NCBI GenBank assembly: GCA_034933685.1
Contig: JAYFNB010000003.1
Span: 1 to 64,000 of the forward strand
DNA length: 64,000 bases
Direction of reading: 5' to 3'
Origin: UBA8514 sp034933685
Lineage (GTDB): Bacteria; Bacillota; Clostridia; Lachnospirales; Anaerotignaceae
The position numbers were made by a program, and so were the translations under genes. This document shows, one piece after another, positions 7,968 to 15,486 of this stretch. Below the pieces are notes generated by a model. That model searched no databases. It had not been told where the DNA came from and was given only the letters and a program-made list of their open reading frames with translations. The first letter of the stretch is position 1. Each line of letters opens with the position of its first letter.

Positions 7968-8187
7968 AATCTTTTCCTCCTTAAAATTAAAATACTAATT
8001 AGTGATTGTTGTGTGTTAAAAAGTGCACCTTCTTGAGGTCTTTGCCCTCAAATACCCACAAGGGTAATCACTCTTGACCCATCTAAAACCGCATAACATG
8101 CGGTTTTCCAAAAGTTTTTAGTCTTGCTTTTTTCAAAAAGCAAGTGGGTTTGGGCAAAGCCCAAGGTTTCCCTTTCCTCTTTGTCCA
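7968..8187 (-). other. Hairpin-rich spacer between scaffold and capsid genes
   Basis: This 220-bp gap carries several inverted repeats: 8033-8051 (TTGAGG/CCTCAA arms), about 8053-8066 (TACCC/GGGTA), 8085-8107 (10-bp arms AAAACCGCAT and ATGCGGTTTT, 3-nt loop), 8123-8144 (CTTGCTTTTT/AAAAAGCAAG) and 8150-8164 (TTGGGC/GCCCAA). The 8085-8107 hairpin has T-rich flanks and could end or pause transcription. No gene is seen. It may be an interspersed element or a structured leader for the capsid gene. Confidence 0.6.
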
Positions 8188-8712
8188 TTATTTGCTTTTT
8201 ATCCCCATAGCTCTTGCAATTTGGTCATTCACATCTGTTCCTTTGCTGCTTGTTCCCTTTGTAAAGCCTGTCCCAACGCTTTGCTTTGTTTCCATATCAA
8301 AAAGGTATCCGTCAGTTTTTTTTATGCTTTCAAGGTCCAGCCCCATAATAGTCCCGTCCTCTTTAACAGTAACCTTTTCCATGTCAATAAGTGCCTTAAT
8401 TGCTTTTGCATTTTTTCCTTTTGCCTTGTAAATAGCCATATCAACGGCACTGTTCTTAACAACATCATCAACTTTTTTCTTTAAACTTTCGGTTTCGGCT
8501 TTGTATTTGCTCTTTAACTCGTCATATTTCTTTTGCAGTTCGCCGTTGTCAACAAGGTCATTTGCCCTTTCTTCCAGTTCCATCTTTTTTTCATTAGCTG
8601 CATTATAATCAGCTTTGGAAACAAAAAGCTCACCCAGCTTTTCCGCCACCTTTTTGTCTGCCTCATCGGTGTAGCTTTCGCCCAAAATTTCTTTCAGCCA
8701 CTCATGCTTCAT
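8188..8712 (-). CDS. Phage scaffold protein (minor structural GP20 family)
   Basis: A 174-residue protein; ATG behind GGAGGAAAGAGC. It opens MKHEWLKEILGESYTDEADK and is dominated by a long charged coiled coil (about residues 35-90), followed by VDMAIYKAKGKNAKAIKALI and MGLDLESIKKTDGYLFD, the conserved C-terminal motif of GP20/gp7-type scaffolds that direct capsid assembly and then leave. Length and position just before the capsid gene fit. The gene that often precedes it in SPP1/PBSX-like phages (gp7/XkdF-type minor head protein) is absent; a GNAT gene occupies that place. Confidence 0.85.
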   Translation of the reverse strand: MKHEWLKEILGESYTDEADKKVAEKLGELFVSKADYNAANEKKMELEERANDLVDNGELQKKYDELKSKYKAETESLKKKVDDVVKNSAVDMAIYKAKGKNAKAIKALIDMEKVTVKEDGTIMGLDLESIKKTDGYLFDMETKQSVGTGFTKGTSSKGTDVNDQIARAMGIKSK

Positions 8713-8737
8713 GCTCTTTCCTCCTTAAATAATTTAA

Positions 8738-8766
8738 TTGATGTTTCATAAATCCTGTAATATAAT
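8738..8766 (+). promoter_or_regulatory. Promoter of the GNAT cargo gene
   Basis: TTGATG (8738-8743) and TATAAT (8761-8766) are separated by 17 bp on the plus strand, opposite to the phage operon, and precede the GNAT start by about 53 bp. This is close to the sigma-A consensus, so the cargo gene can be expressed in the lysogen. Confidence 0.75.
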
Positions 8767-8819
8767 AAAATGGATAATTTTTACAAACAAACTAATCCTT
8801 TTGATAAATGGAGGTACAT

Positions 8820-9314
8820 ATGGAATTTAGAAAAGCAACTCACTCAGATTTTAGTACTATTGTTGAAATATACCAATCTGGCATCCTGCATTTGGATTCT
8901 ATAGGTATCCATCAGTGGGATGAATCCTACCCTTCAGCAACCATAATTGAAGCTGATATTCAAAATAAAGAGATGTATGTAGGGTTAATAGACGACAAAA
9001 TCGTTACCGCTTTTACCATAAATCCAAAGTATGATGAAGAATATTCCAAGGGAAATTGGCAATACAGCAATCTTCCTTTTTTGGTTCTCCATCGCTTTTG
9101 TGTTAATCCACAGCATCAAAATAAAGGTGTTGGCACACAAACAATGACGTTTATTGAAAACACCCTAAAATCGGAAAATTTCCAATGCCTTCGCTTGGAC
9201 GCATTTTCTTTAAACCATTTCTCCTTAAGGCTTTATGAAAAATTCGGCTTCACAAAAGTAGGTGAAGTAACTTTCTCAAAAGGCTTGTTCTATTTGTTTG
9301 AAAAAAAATTATAA
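8820..9314 (+). CDS. GNAT-family N-acetyltransferase, prophage cargo gene
   Basis: A 164-residue protein read against the phage operon. ATG at 8820 is preferred over 8808 because GGAGGT (8810-8815) then serves as ribosome binding site. The GNAT fold is shown by the N-terminal FRKATHSDFSTIVEIYQ, the acetyl-CoA loop (FCVNPQHQNKGVGTQTM, with the QxxGxG pattern) and C-terminal LRLYEKFGFTKVGE. The family transfers acetyl groups from acetyl-CoA to amines; the substrate cannot be told. It has its own promoter and lies between portal and scaffold, so it behaves like a moron gene. Function for host or phage is unknown. Confidence 0.85.
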   Translation: MEFRKATHSDFSTIVEIYQSGILHLDSIGIHQWDESYPSATIIEADIQNKEMYVGLIDDKIVTAFTINPKYDEEYSKGNWQYSNLPFLVLHRFCVNPQHQNKGVGTQTMTFIENTLKSENFQCLRLDAFSLNHFSLRLYEKFGFTKVGEVTFSKGLFYLFEKKL

Positions 9315-9327
9315 TCCCTTTCCCCAA

Positions 9328-10818
9328 TTATTCCACCACCTCCTTTGGGGAATTTTCCTTCTTAGCCTCAATTTGCTTAATCTCCTCATTCACATCATCC
9401 ACAAATGGGTGCTTGGATAGCAGGGTTTTTTCCGAAACAATCCCCTCAGATAAGTCAATCATCTGCACAATTTCAAGATCATTTGTAATCATAGTCCGGT
9501 TAAGACTAATGTTAATTAAACTGCTGTCAAAGTCTGTGCCATTATTCCGGTTGTAGTCGTCTGTAATAAACCAGAAAAAGTCCTTAATGGCAGCTTTTAA
9601 CCTTGGTGTCATAGTATTTGCCTTTAAATCCAGCTGAGTATACTGAAATTTAAGGCTTACACCAGAGGCATTGCCAAGCTTTTCACTGTCGGTATAAACA
9701 CCCATTCCAAAATCGAAAATGTCTCTCCGTAACATTTTAAGCCAGTCAATTCTACCTGAAACTGGCAAATTAACCTGTTTTGCATCTATGCTGCCAGAGC
9801 TGTCAGAAATATTAACAGCCCTGTTAATTTGAAGCTTTCTGGCAATAGCATCTGCTGTTTCGCCACCATAACCTTGTATAGACCAGTAAAGGGTTACAAG
9901 GTCAAGCAAGTCGTTAGTACCTTGGCTAGAAATCAGGTCATAGGCATCAATCAGCCCCTTCACCTTCTGCAAATCGGAAATTCTTCTTGCATTGTTTTCC
10001 AAAACCACAAAGGGAACTCTGCCCCAACCATGTGCCTTTGTAACAGTTTCTTTCCCGTCAAAACTGCTAAGGTCGAACCAATGTGGCATGGGATTCATGC
10101 TATAACTATTGTCAGGTAAATATTTGCCGTTTTCGTCCTCTGCGTAGAATGTTACGTCATCTTTTGTCCACCACTCAACTTTTTTACGTAAAACCTTTTC
10201 CTTGCCATTAACTACAGTTATATCGTAGTAACGTATTACCTCAATAAGTTCAGACTGATGTTGAGTGTCATAAATAGGTATAATTTCAGTTGCAGGAACA
10301 ATGCAATACCTAAGCTTGAACTCCTCATCATAGTAAAAATGTATGTATTCCACGCCTTTGTTGCTTGCCCCAATAACTAAGTCCGATAAAATTCCGTTAA
10401 GTTTTTCATCGGCGGCACAAGTAACCATATCTTCAAAAATTTTAAGTTGTTGGTCATCTTCTGCCCCTCTTACACTAATGGTCGGCTCTCTGCCAACTAA
10501 ATATGCCGCCTTTTGGTCCACTAAAATGGAATGAAATGCGTTCACGTTATGGTGGTTGCTTCGGTTAGGATTTCTGAATATTTTCCTGCTTTCAACCTCA
10601 CTTCCCTCCACGTTTGCGGTTTCTGAAATATATGTTTTGCGAAAATCCTTTTGGTAAATGTCGTGTTCCCCAACGTAATACCTTTCTCCGTCTGCCATGT
10701 TCTTTTTTAAGTTTGAAGAAATATCCTCATTTATTAAATCTCTAATAATGTCGCTGTTGTTTACCCCTGCCTCGGCGGTAATTTTCATGTTAATTAAATC
10801 CGTTTCGGTTAAAAGCAT
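9328..10818 (-). CDS. Portal protein (SPP1 gp6-like)
   Basis: A 496-residue portal. ATG (10816-10818) overlaps the terminase stop as TAATG, with GAGGGTGAG upstream. Recognisable segments are KKNMADGERYYVGEHDI near residue 40, NHHNVNAFHSILVDQKAAYL, the GWGRVPFVVLENN core, and the C-terminal clip/crown region (FQYTQLDLKANTMTPRLKAA). The portal dodecamer is the channel through which the terminase packages DNA and to which the tail joins. Length is normal and the frame is intact. Confidence 0.92.
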   Translation of the reverse strand: MLLTETDLINMKITAEAGVNNSDIIRDLINEDISSNLKKNMADGERYYVGEHDIYQKDFRKTYISETANVEGSEVESRKIFRNPNRSNHHNVNAFHSILVDQKAAYLVGREPTISVRGAEDDQQLKIFEDMVTCAADEKLNGILSDLVIGASNKGVEYIHFYYDEEFKLRYCIVPATEIIPIYDTQHQSELIEVIRYYDITVVNGKEKVLRKKVEWWTKDDVTFYAEDENGKYLPDNSYSMNPMPHWFDLSSFDGKETVTKAHGWGRVPFVVLENNARRISDLQKVKGLIDAYDLISSQGTNDLLDLVTLYWSIQGYGGETADAIARKLQINRAVNISDSSGSIDAKQVNLPVSGRIDWLKMLRRDIFDFGMGVYTDSEKLGNASGVSLKFQYTQLDLKANTMTPRLKAAIKDFFWFITDDYNRNNGTDFDSSLINISLNRTMITNDLEIVQMIDLSEGIVSEKTLLSKHPFVDDVNEEIKQIEAKKENSPKEVVE

Positions 10819-12050
10819 TATCTCACCCTCACATTCTTCATATCACTTTCTCTGCTGTACCTAACAGCGTCTATAGAGTGGTTATTTTTGTCAGGAAATT
10901 GGGCCCTAAAATTGCCGTTAATATCCTTTTCCAATTCATAGCCTTTAAATTCTCTTGCAGTATTTGGGCAACGAATGGGGTCAATAATAATTTCCTCTAA
11001 GTCCTGTAACCACTTTATGCCATAATCCACACTGTCTGGCCCTTTTTTCGCGCCAATAACCCTAAGCCCGTAGTCACTAACTTCGGCAATGCTTTTTGGC
11101 TCGGCACTGTCGCAAGTAATTATTCCGTTGTTTTTGTTTTCCTCTTTCACTAACTCAGTTGCTTTTCGATTGCTAAGACCCACTTGCTGTATCTCAAAAA
11201 ATATATAAAGTCTTCGTCTCGTTCTATCATAATGATTTACAGTGTAGTGAAATGGATCGGTGGCGTAACCCCAGTCTAAACCTCTTGCAATTTTGTCGAA
11301 GATTTTTATTTCTTCGTCAGAAATTGTCCGCATGGTAAGGTTGGTAAAAACCTCACCACCTGTGCCAGTCACTTCACCTAAATATTCGTGTTTGTAAGCA
11401 TCTTCATTCACTTTTTTAAGGTGATTTGCCTCAATAAAAAACTGCTCTCCAAGCCAATGCTTTGGAACAGTTAAGTAGGTGCTGTGGTGTACAAGCCTGT
11501 CATCTCTAGTTTTTAAAATTTCTTCGTTTACCCAGTTTCTTTGGCTTTTGGGTGGATTGTAGGAATAAAAAACGCAGAAGCCTTCACCTCCACGCATTAA
11601 ACTTTGGTTTATAGTTCTTATTTCTTCTATACCCTTAAATTCATCAACTTCCTCATACCAAATATATTTGCAATAACCTTGGCAAAATTTTGTTGATTTT
11701 ATTTTTCTAGGATTGTCTGCTCCTCTAAATAAAATTTTTGCCCCTGTTGGTAAATATGAAAGCTGAAGGGGACTTACTGTCGTTTTCCAGAGCTTCTCTG
11801 TTCCTAAAGCACTAATTGCCCACCGTAATTGTTGAAAAACGCTGTCTTTGAGATTAACACCAACTTTACGCATTGCAACACAGTTTGCCTTTTCATCATT
11901 CATAATTCCCAAAATAATTTCAATGCTTATAAAAGACGATTTTGTACTGCCACGGCCACCTTTAAGCCAATAATGGGTAAAGTTTTGTTCTTTAATTTCG
12001 TGGTGAAGGGCATAAAAAGAGGGTGAAATAAGGTCTGTCAAATTACTCAT
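10818..12050 (-). CDS. Terminase large subunit (PBSX/XtmB family)
   Basis: A 410-residue packaging motor. I chose ATG at 12048-12050 because AAAGGTG lies six bases upstream; a longer frame begins at 12077. Walker A is GGRGSTKS (residues 31-38) and the Walker B/catalytic part is IWYEEVDEF (about 130-138, E133-E134). The nuclease domain starts LDWGYATDPFHYTVNHYD and includes ITCDSAEPKSIAEVSDYG and the late acidic NNHSIDAVRYS motif. All catalytic features are present, so cutting and translocation should be possible, in contrast with the truncated small subunit next to it, which it overlaps by 8 nt. Confidence 0.92.
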   Translation of the reverse strand: MSNLTDLISPSFYALHHEIKEQNFTHYWLKGGRGSTKSSFISIEIILGIMNDEKANCVAMRKVGVNLKDSVFQQLRWAISALGTEKLWKTTVSPLQLSYLPTGAKILFRGADNPRKIKSTKFCQGYCKYIWYEEVDEFKGIEEIRTINQSLMRGGEGFCVFYSYNPPKSQRNWVNEEILKTRDDRLVHHSTYLTVPKHWLGEQFFIEANHLKKVNEDAYKHEYLGEVTGTGGEVFTNLTMRTISDEEIKIFDKIARGLDWGYATDPFHYTVNHYDRTRRRLYIFFEIQQVGLSNRKATELVKEENKNNGIITCDSAEPKSIAEVSDYGLRVIGAKKGPDSVDYGIKWLQDLEEIIIDPIRCPNTAREFKGYELEKDINGNFRAQFPDKNNHSIDAVRYSRESDMKNVRVR

Positions 12051-12267
12051 ACCCATCACCTTTCGGAACATTATCAATTATTTGAACCACTGAATCTTCA
12101 TCAATTTTTACCTTATCTGTAAACATTCCATACCTTTTGCCCAGAAGTTGTGCCGCCTTAATTCTGTCTTTTACCACAACTTCCTCTGCTTCATCCCCAC
12201 GAAGTACAGATGTCAGAAACTTCACCACCTCTGTCTCGTCTGCAACTGCTTTCCGCTTTTTTGCCAT
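12043..12267 (-). CDS. Terminase small subunit remnant lacking its N-terminal DNA-binding part
   Basis: ATG at 12265-12267 is supported by GGAGGTGGTGATT; an upstream ATG is less likely. The 74-residue product matches only the C-terminal half of clostridial XtmA-type small terminases: EVVKFLTSVLRGDEAEEVVV, then KDRIKAAQLLGKRYGMFTDK. The usual N-terminal helix-turn-helix region (about 60-80 residues, recognising the pac site) is missing. The upstream DNA is taken by a divergently read cupin gene, suggesting that an insertion or rearrangement removed it. The remaining part could still bind the large subunit. Confidence 0.75.
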   Translation of the reverse strand: MAKKRKAVADETEVVKFLTSVLRGDEAEEVVVKDRIKAAQLLGKRYGMFTDKVKIDEDSVVQIIDNVPKGDGYE

Positions 12268-12356
12268 AATCACCACCTCCTTTTTTGCCAATGTGGTATT
12301 TTGATCTGTAGATAAACATAAAATTTTAATATATCAATTATTGAGGGGAAATAAAA

Positions 12357-12818
12357 ATGGATTCAAACCAAAATTATCCTGTTCAAAAAATAACCGCTTA
12401 CGCAACTGCCAAGTCCTATTTAAAGGATTATGGGCCAGATCAACTTGTTATTGATATTGAAAACGCCACAATGGATAACACTAACTTCCGCACCGCCTTG
12501 TGGACGGGTACTTACATGCAGCTTACTTTAATGAGTATAGGTCCCGGAGAAGATATCGGTTTAGAAATGCACTCAGACCTAGACCAGTTTATACGCATTG
12601 AAGCTGGCAAAGGTTATGTTGAAATGGGTGAAACCAAAGGGAATCTGGAATTTAAAGCCACAATATACGAAAATTGTGCAATTATTATCCCAGCTGGGAT
12701 ATGGCACAATTTAATTAATACAGGTTCAGAACCGATTAAACTGTACTCAATTTATGCTCCTCCTGCACATCCTTTTGGAACAGTACATAAAACCCACGAA
12801 GACTCGCCAGAACACTAA
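12357..12818 (+). CDS. Cupin-domain protein, prophage cargo gene
   Basis: A 153-residue single-domain cupin, opposite to the phage operon, ATG at 12357 behind TTGAGGGGAAATAAA. The two cupin motifs are visible: GEDIGLEMHSDLDQFIRIE (metal-binding His and acidic residues) and IIIPAGIWHNLINTG. DNTNFRTALWTGTYMQLTLM before motif 1 is typical of small cupins annotated near mannose-6-phosphate isomerase, but catalytic activity cannot be predicted. A strong two-way terminator follows, so this is a self-contained cargo unit between the small terminase remnant and early phage genes. Confidence 0.85.
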   Translation: MDSNQNYPVQKITAYATAKSYLKDYGPDQLVIDIENATMDNTNFRTALWTGTYMQLTLMSIGPGEDIGLEMHSDLDQFIRIEAGKGYVEMGETKGNLEFKATIYENCAIIIPAGIWHNLINTGSEPIKLYSIYAPPAHPFGTVHKTHEDSPEH

Positions 12819-12844
12819 TAAAGCAAATAAGTAATAGCACAGAA

Positions 12845-12894
12845 AAAGTCAGTGCTTTCAAAGCTTTTAAGCATACTTTGAAAATACTGACTTT
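12845..12894. terminator. Bidirectional terminator after the cupin gene
   Basis: Arms 12845-12863 and 12876-12894 pair over 19 bp with one 2-bp mismatch (AAAGTCAGT and ACTGACTTT ends), flanked by A/T runs on both sides. It can end the cupin transcript and also leftward phage early transcription. Confidence 0.8.
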
Positions 12895-12964
12895 TCTCCT
12901 GCATGTAAATAACTCAAAAATCAAGTCACTGAATTACAGAGCACAAACAAAGTTTTACTCTGCA

Positions 12965-13117
12965 TTACCTATTTGTGTTAGGGCCTAACCCTTCTTTTTT
13001 AGAATTGTGCGTGTGGTTTTGATTGCGCACCTTTGTTGACTGGGTATCGCTGTTAAATTTGTCTTGCTCACTTTGTTTTTGTCTTTGTTGCTCTTTCCGT
13101 TCTCTTTCTTCTAACAT
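12965..13117 (-). CDS. Small 50-residue charged protein, unknown function
   Basis: An open frame of 50 codons with ATG at 13115-13117 and AGGTGAT just upstream. The product is rich in Glu, Gln, Lys and Arg (opening MLEERERKEQQRQKQ) and ends KKEGLGPNTNR. A C-terminal LGPNT-type ending recurs in small clostridial proteins of unknown role, as far as I recall. It lies in the phage early strand between the ArpU-like gene and the cupin terminator. No function can be given. Confidence 0.55.
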   Translation of the reverse strand: MLEERERKEQQRQKQSEQDKFNSDTQSTKVRNQNHTHNSKKEGLGPNTNR

Positions 13118-13244
13118 ATAATCACCTCACGGCTACTTTCTCCAAAAATAAAATTATTATCCCCAAAACACTTTTCCCATCCATCCACAATGCCATAATA
13201 ACATAAAGGAAGGTACTTAGGGTCTCAACTTAAAAACTATAATC

Positions 13245-13649
13245 TCAACGTTTTAAAGATAGTAAAAAGAAAAATTTTTTTCTCTTTCTGTAAAAACTTG
13301 CCCTGCTGTATGGTATGTCTAGATGTAAATAGCTAATTCCTTTTGTAATGTTGTCCAACAGCTGTTTATAAATTTCACCATCAGCCTCAATAGCCGTTTG
13401 CTCAATAAGCTCAATATCTTCCTTTAACTGAAGTAACATATCCGCTTTCTCTGCTGTAGGGTCAGCAATTTTGTTTCCCTTTGGCATACCAGAATATTTA
13501 ACGGCTGAAATTTGGCAAAATTCTTTAACCTTTTTCTTTTTTTCCTCATACTGCATACAGAAATTAAGCAATTCACGGTATCTAAATTTTGAAATATCAA
13601 ATTCTTCCAAAACTATGTCTTTTTTATTTGGCAACTCCAATCCCACCAT
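13245..13649 (-). CDS. ArpU/RinA-like phage late-gene regulator (DUF1492-type)
   Basis: A 134-residue protein with a C-terminal sigma-factor-like or helix-turn-helix region: LDIPYSRASFYRKRKKFFFLL at the end, written in parts as DIPYSRASFYRKRKKFF. The middle KEDIELIEQTAIEADGEIYKQ is cut here to IELIEQTAIEADGEIYK, a signature of small clostridial phage proteins that precede terminase genes. The family is thought to control late gene transcription. Start ATG at 13647-13649 with AAAGGAAAAGG before it. It is the only candidate activator of the structural operon in the window. Confidence 0.7.
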   Translation of the reverse strand: MVGLELPNKKDIVLEEFDISKFRYRELLNFCMQYEEKKKKVKEFCQISAVKYSGMPKGNKIADPTAEKADMLLQLKEDIELIEQTAIEADGEIYKQLLDNITKGISYLHLDIPYSRASFYRKRKKFFFLLSLKR

Positions 13650-13682
13650 CCTTTTCCTTTAAAATTGCCCTATAATTTATTC

Positions 13683-14843
13683 TCAACCTTCTCTAAATTT
13701 ATTTTTCTGCAAATTCAACGCAAGGCGTTTGTCTTCAATAGGCACAAGGGTAGGTTTGCCAGTGGGCTTCCCCACTAAATCGCCTAAAATATCGCTAAAC
13801 GTCTTCTTGCTTAAAAACTGCTCTAATGCTGTAATTCCTTTTAACTTTCGTGGCCAAATATCATCGTCATTGTAACCTTTTCCTACAAGTCTTTTTGCAA
13901 TCAAGGTTTCCTCTACTGTCCAAACACGGTTGCTTCGTCCCTCAACCACCTTGAATCCACTATATGTAGCGCCATAATTTACAGCCTGCTCTAGGGCAAA
14001 ATCCTTAACCATTATCTCCCACTTTGTAAAACTTTCAACCTGACTCAATATGTGTGCTATTTCCTCTGCAGATAATGCAGACGGCTGTTTAAAAGCGTAC
14101 TTTGCCAATTCTAATTTTTTATTAGCATAAGCTCTGCAAATTGGTCTCGCATAACAAAGTCCTTTATCACAATGCTTGCCCACGCAAAATTCCTCCGTAC
14201 CTCTTATTACCTTTTGTACCTTTGGCAAAACCTTGGTATTAGCCCATTTCACCAAACTTTGTGCTTTCATTTGGTAACTGCTTATATTATTCATGCATGG
14301 CTGAAAAACTGTAAGAGTTACTTTTTCTATTCCTTTAGCACAGTCCAGCCCTGTTAAAACCCCAAGTGCGTACAGCTTTAACTTCGGATTATTTTTCGCC
14401 TCCGCCACCACCTCTTCTCCATAATCAAAATCAATAATTTCCATTGTATCTTCACTCATGGCAACAGCATCTGCTGTTGCAGAACTTTCAAAACCCAATG
14501 CCCAAAAGTCTACCTCCTGCCCTAATAACATAACTGTATTCGGTCTTTTAAATTTGGCTATGTTGAATCTTTCCATAACAAAATCCTTGTAACCGTTTCC
14601 AAATCGGTCCATTTCCTCGGTTACATTCAATTCCTTAATCGCATTGTGATACTTTACAGCAGTAAATTCCTTCATGGCAAAGCGAATTTTTGCTTCTCCT
14701 AAAATCTTTGCTTCTCTCTCTTGCTTATGAAAAATGTCTTCCCTTTTCATTTGTGCCTCTAACATGGCAGAACCTGCACACTTCAACCATTTTTCTGCAC
14801 CTTCTGCACTTAATTTAACTTTGAAATCCATCACCTTTTTCAC
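13683..14843 (-). CDS. DUF2800 (Cas4-like PD-(D/E)XK) protein, probably catalytically altered
   Basis: A 386-residue protein, GTG at 14841-14843 (ATG at 14829-14831 is an alternative). It matches phage DUF2800: opening LSAEGAEKWLKCAGSAML, then TADAVAMSEDTMEIIDFDYG, PKLKLYALGVLTGL, and a four-cysteine cluster CVGKHCDKGLCYARPIC typical of Cas4-type iron-sulfur nucleases. The family motif is normally IIDxKYG, in which the lysine completes the active site; here it is IIDFDYG, so lysine is replaced by aspartate. The usual EGTxAH motif near the N-terminus is also not clear. Such genes belong to phage replication/recombination modules, none of which remains around it. Confidence 0.75.
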   Translation of the reverse strand: MKKVMDFKVKLSAEGAEKWLKCAGSAMLEAQMKREDIFHKQEREAKILGEAKIRFAMKEFTAVKYHNAIKELNVTEEMDRFGNGYKDFVMERFNIAKFKRPNTVMLLGQEVDFWALGFESSATADAVAMSEDTMEIIDFDYGEEVVAEAKNNPKLKLYALGVLTGLDCAKGIEKVTLTVFQPCMNNISSYQMKAQSLVKWANTKVLPKVQKVIRGTEEFCVGKHCDKGLCYARPICRAYANKKLELAKYAFKQPSALSAEEIAHILSQVESFTKWEIMVKDFALEQAVNYGATYSGFKVVEGRSNRVWTVEETLIAKRLVGKGYNDDDIWPRKLKGITALEQFLSKKTFSDILGDLVGKPTGKPTLVPIEDKRLALNLQKNKFREG

Positions 14844-14855
14844 CGCCTTTTTCCT

Positions 14856-15152
14856 TTAATAACTAATTTTTGAATTAAACATCGTTTCCATAATCAAACT
14901 CTTTTGCTTCTGCGGCAATTTTTCAAACTGCTTTGCCATACACATGCTCTCCTTGGATAAAATTTCTTCTTTGTCAAAAAGATACTCTAAAGACACATCA
15001 AAATATTGTGCAACCTTTAAAACCTTTTGGGCAGACGGCTGAGATTTGCTCCACTTGTGCACTGTTCCGTTGGCGAAGTTTAATTTTTTTTCAAGCTGTG
15101 CAATGGTAATATTGTGGAACGAACAAAGATTTTTAATTCTGCTTAAAAGCAT
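14856..15152 (-). CDS. XRE-family regulator, Cro-like, early-side
   Basis: A 98-residue protein; ATG at 15150-15152 with GGAGGTG six bases upstream (an earlier in-frame start at 15173 would include that site). The helix-turn-helix is IKNLCSFHNITIAQLEKKLN, then GTVHKWSKSQPSAQKVLKVA and YFDVSLEYLF, the usual XRE pattern. It is read leftwards, away from the cI-like gene, which is the position of Cro or an early-gene repressor. It lies 12 nt before the DUF2800 gene and probably begins the early operon. Confidence 0.85.
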   Translation of the reverse strand: MLLSRIKNLCSFHNITIAQLEKKLNFANGTVHKWSKSQPSAQKVLKVAQYFDVSLEYLFDKEEILSKESMCMAKQFEKLPQKQKSLIMETMFNSKISY

Positions 15153-15183
15153 GCATTCACCTCCATAATTCAAAATAATTTAT

Positions 15184-15214
15184 AAGGGAATACCGATTAA
15201 ATCCGCATTCCCTT
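15184..15214. promoter_or_regulatory. Inverted repeat in the lysogeny switch
   Basis: AAGGGAAT (15184-15191) and ATTCCCTT (15207-15214) form perfect 8-bp arms around 15 bp, between the Cro-like gene and the rightward promoter. It may be an operator or a leader hairpin of the leftward transcript. Confidence 0.5.
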
Positions 15215-15227
15215 CGCTAATTTTCTA

Positions 15228-15256
15228 TTGACAACCATTAGAAAATATTCTATTAT
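15228..15256 (+). promoter_or_regulatory. Rightward promoter toward the cI-like gene
   Basis: TTGACA (15228-15233) and TATTAT (15251-15256) stand 17 bp apart. A 9-bp inverted repeat, AAATATTCT at 15243-15251 and AGAATATTT at 15275-15283, overlaps the -10 region and could be a repressor site. The leader to the GTG start at 15487 would be about 220 nt. Confidence 0.65.
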
Positions 15257-15339
15257 TAATTTGCATATCAAAGCAGAATATTTGCGTTGGCACAGAAACT
15301 TCTCGAATTCTTCTTATAATTCAAATCAAAGTTTTAAAT

Positions 15340-15366
15340 ACAATTAAAGTTCGCACCTTTAATTGT
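15340..15366. promoter_or_regulatory. Candidate repressor operator (10-bp perfect dyad)
   Basis: ACAATTAAAG (15340-15349) and CTTTAATTGT (15357-15366) form a perfect dyad with a 7-bp centre, lying between the two facing promoters. This is a good candidate binding site for the cI-like or Cro-like protein. Confidence 0.55.
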
Positions 15367-15410
15367 TCTAAGTTATCTGTTAATTATCTATAGTTCATTA
15401 GCTTATTTAC

Positions 15411-15439
15411 AGTATATTAGATAATATACAGAGTGTCAA
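15411..15439 (-). promoter_or_regulatory. Leftward early promoter
   Basis: On the minus strand TTGACA (15434-15439) and TATACT (15411-15416) are separated by 17 bp. It would drive the Cro-like gene with a leader of about 230 nt and would be read through by the rightward promoter, so the two promoters face each other. Confidence 0.65.
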
Positions 15440-15486
15440 GCAAATGTTTCGCTTTTTTGCAATTTTTAGCAAAGAAGGTGCATTTT

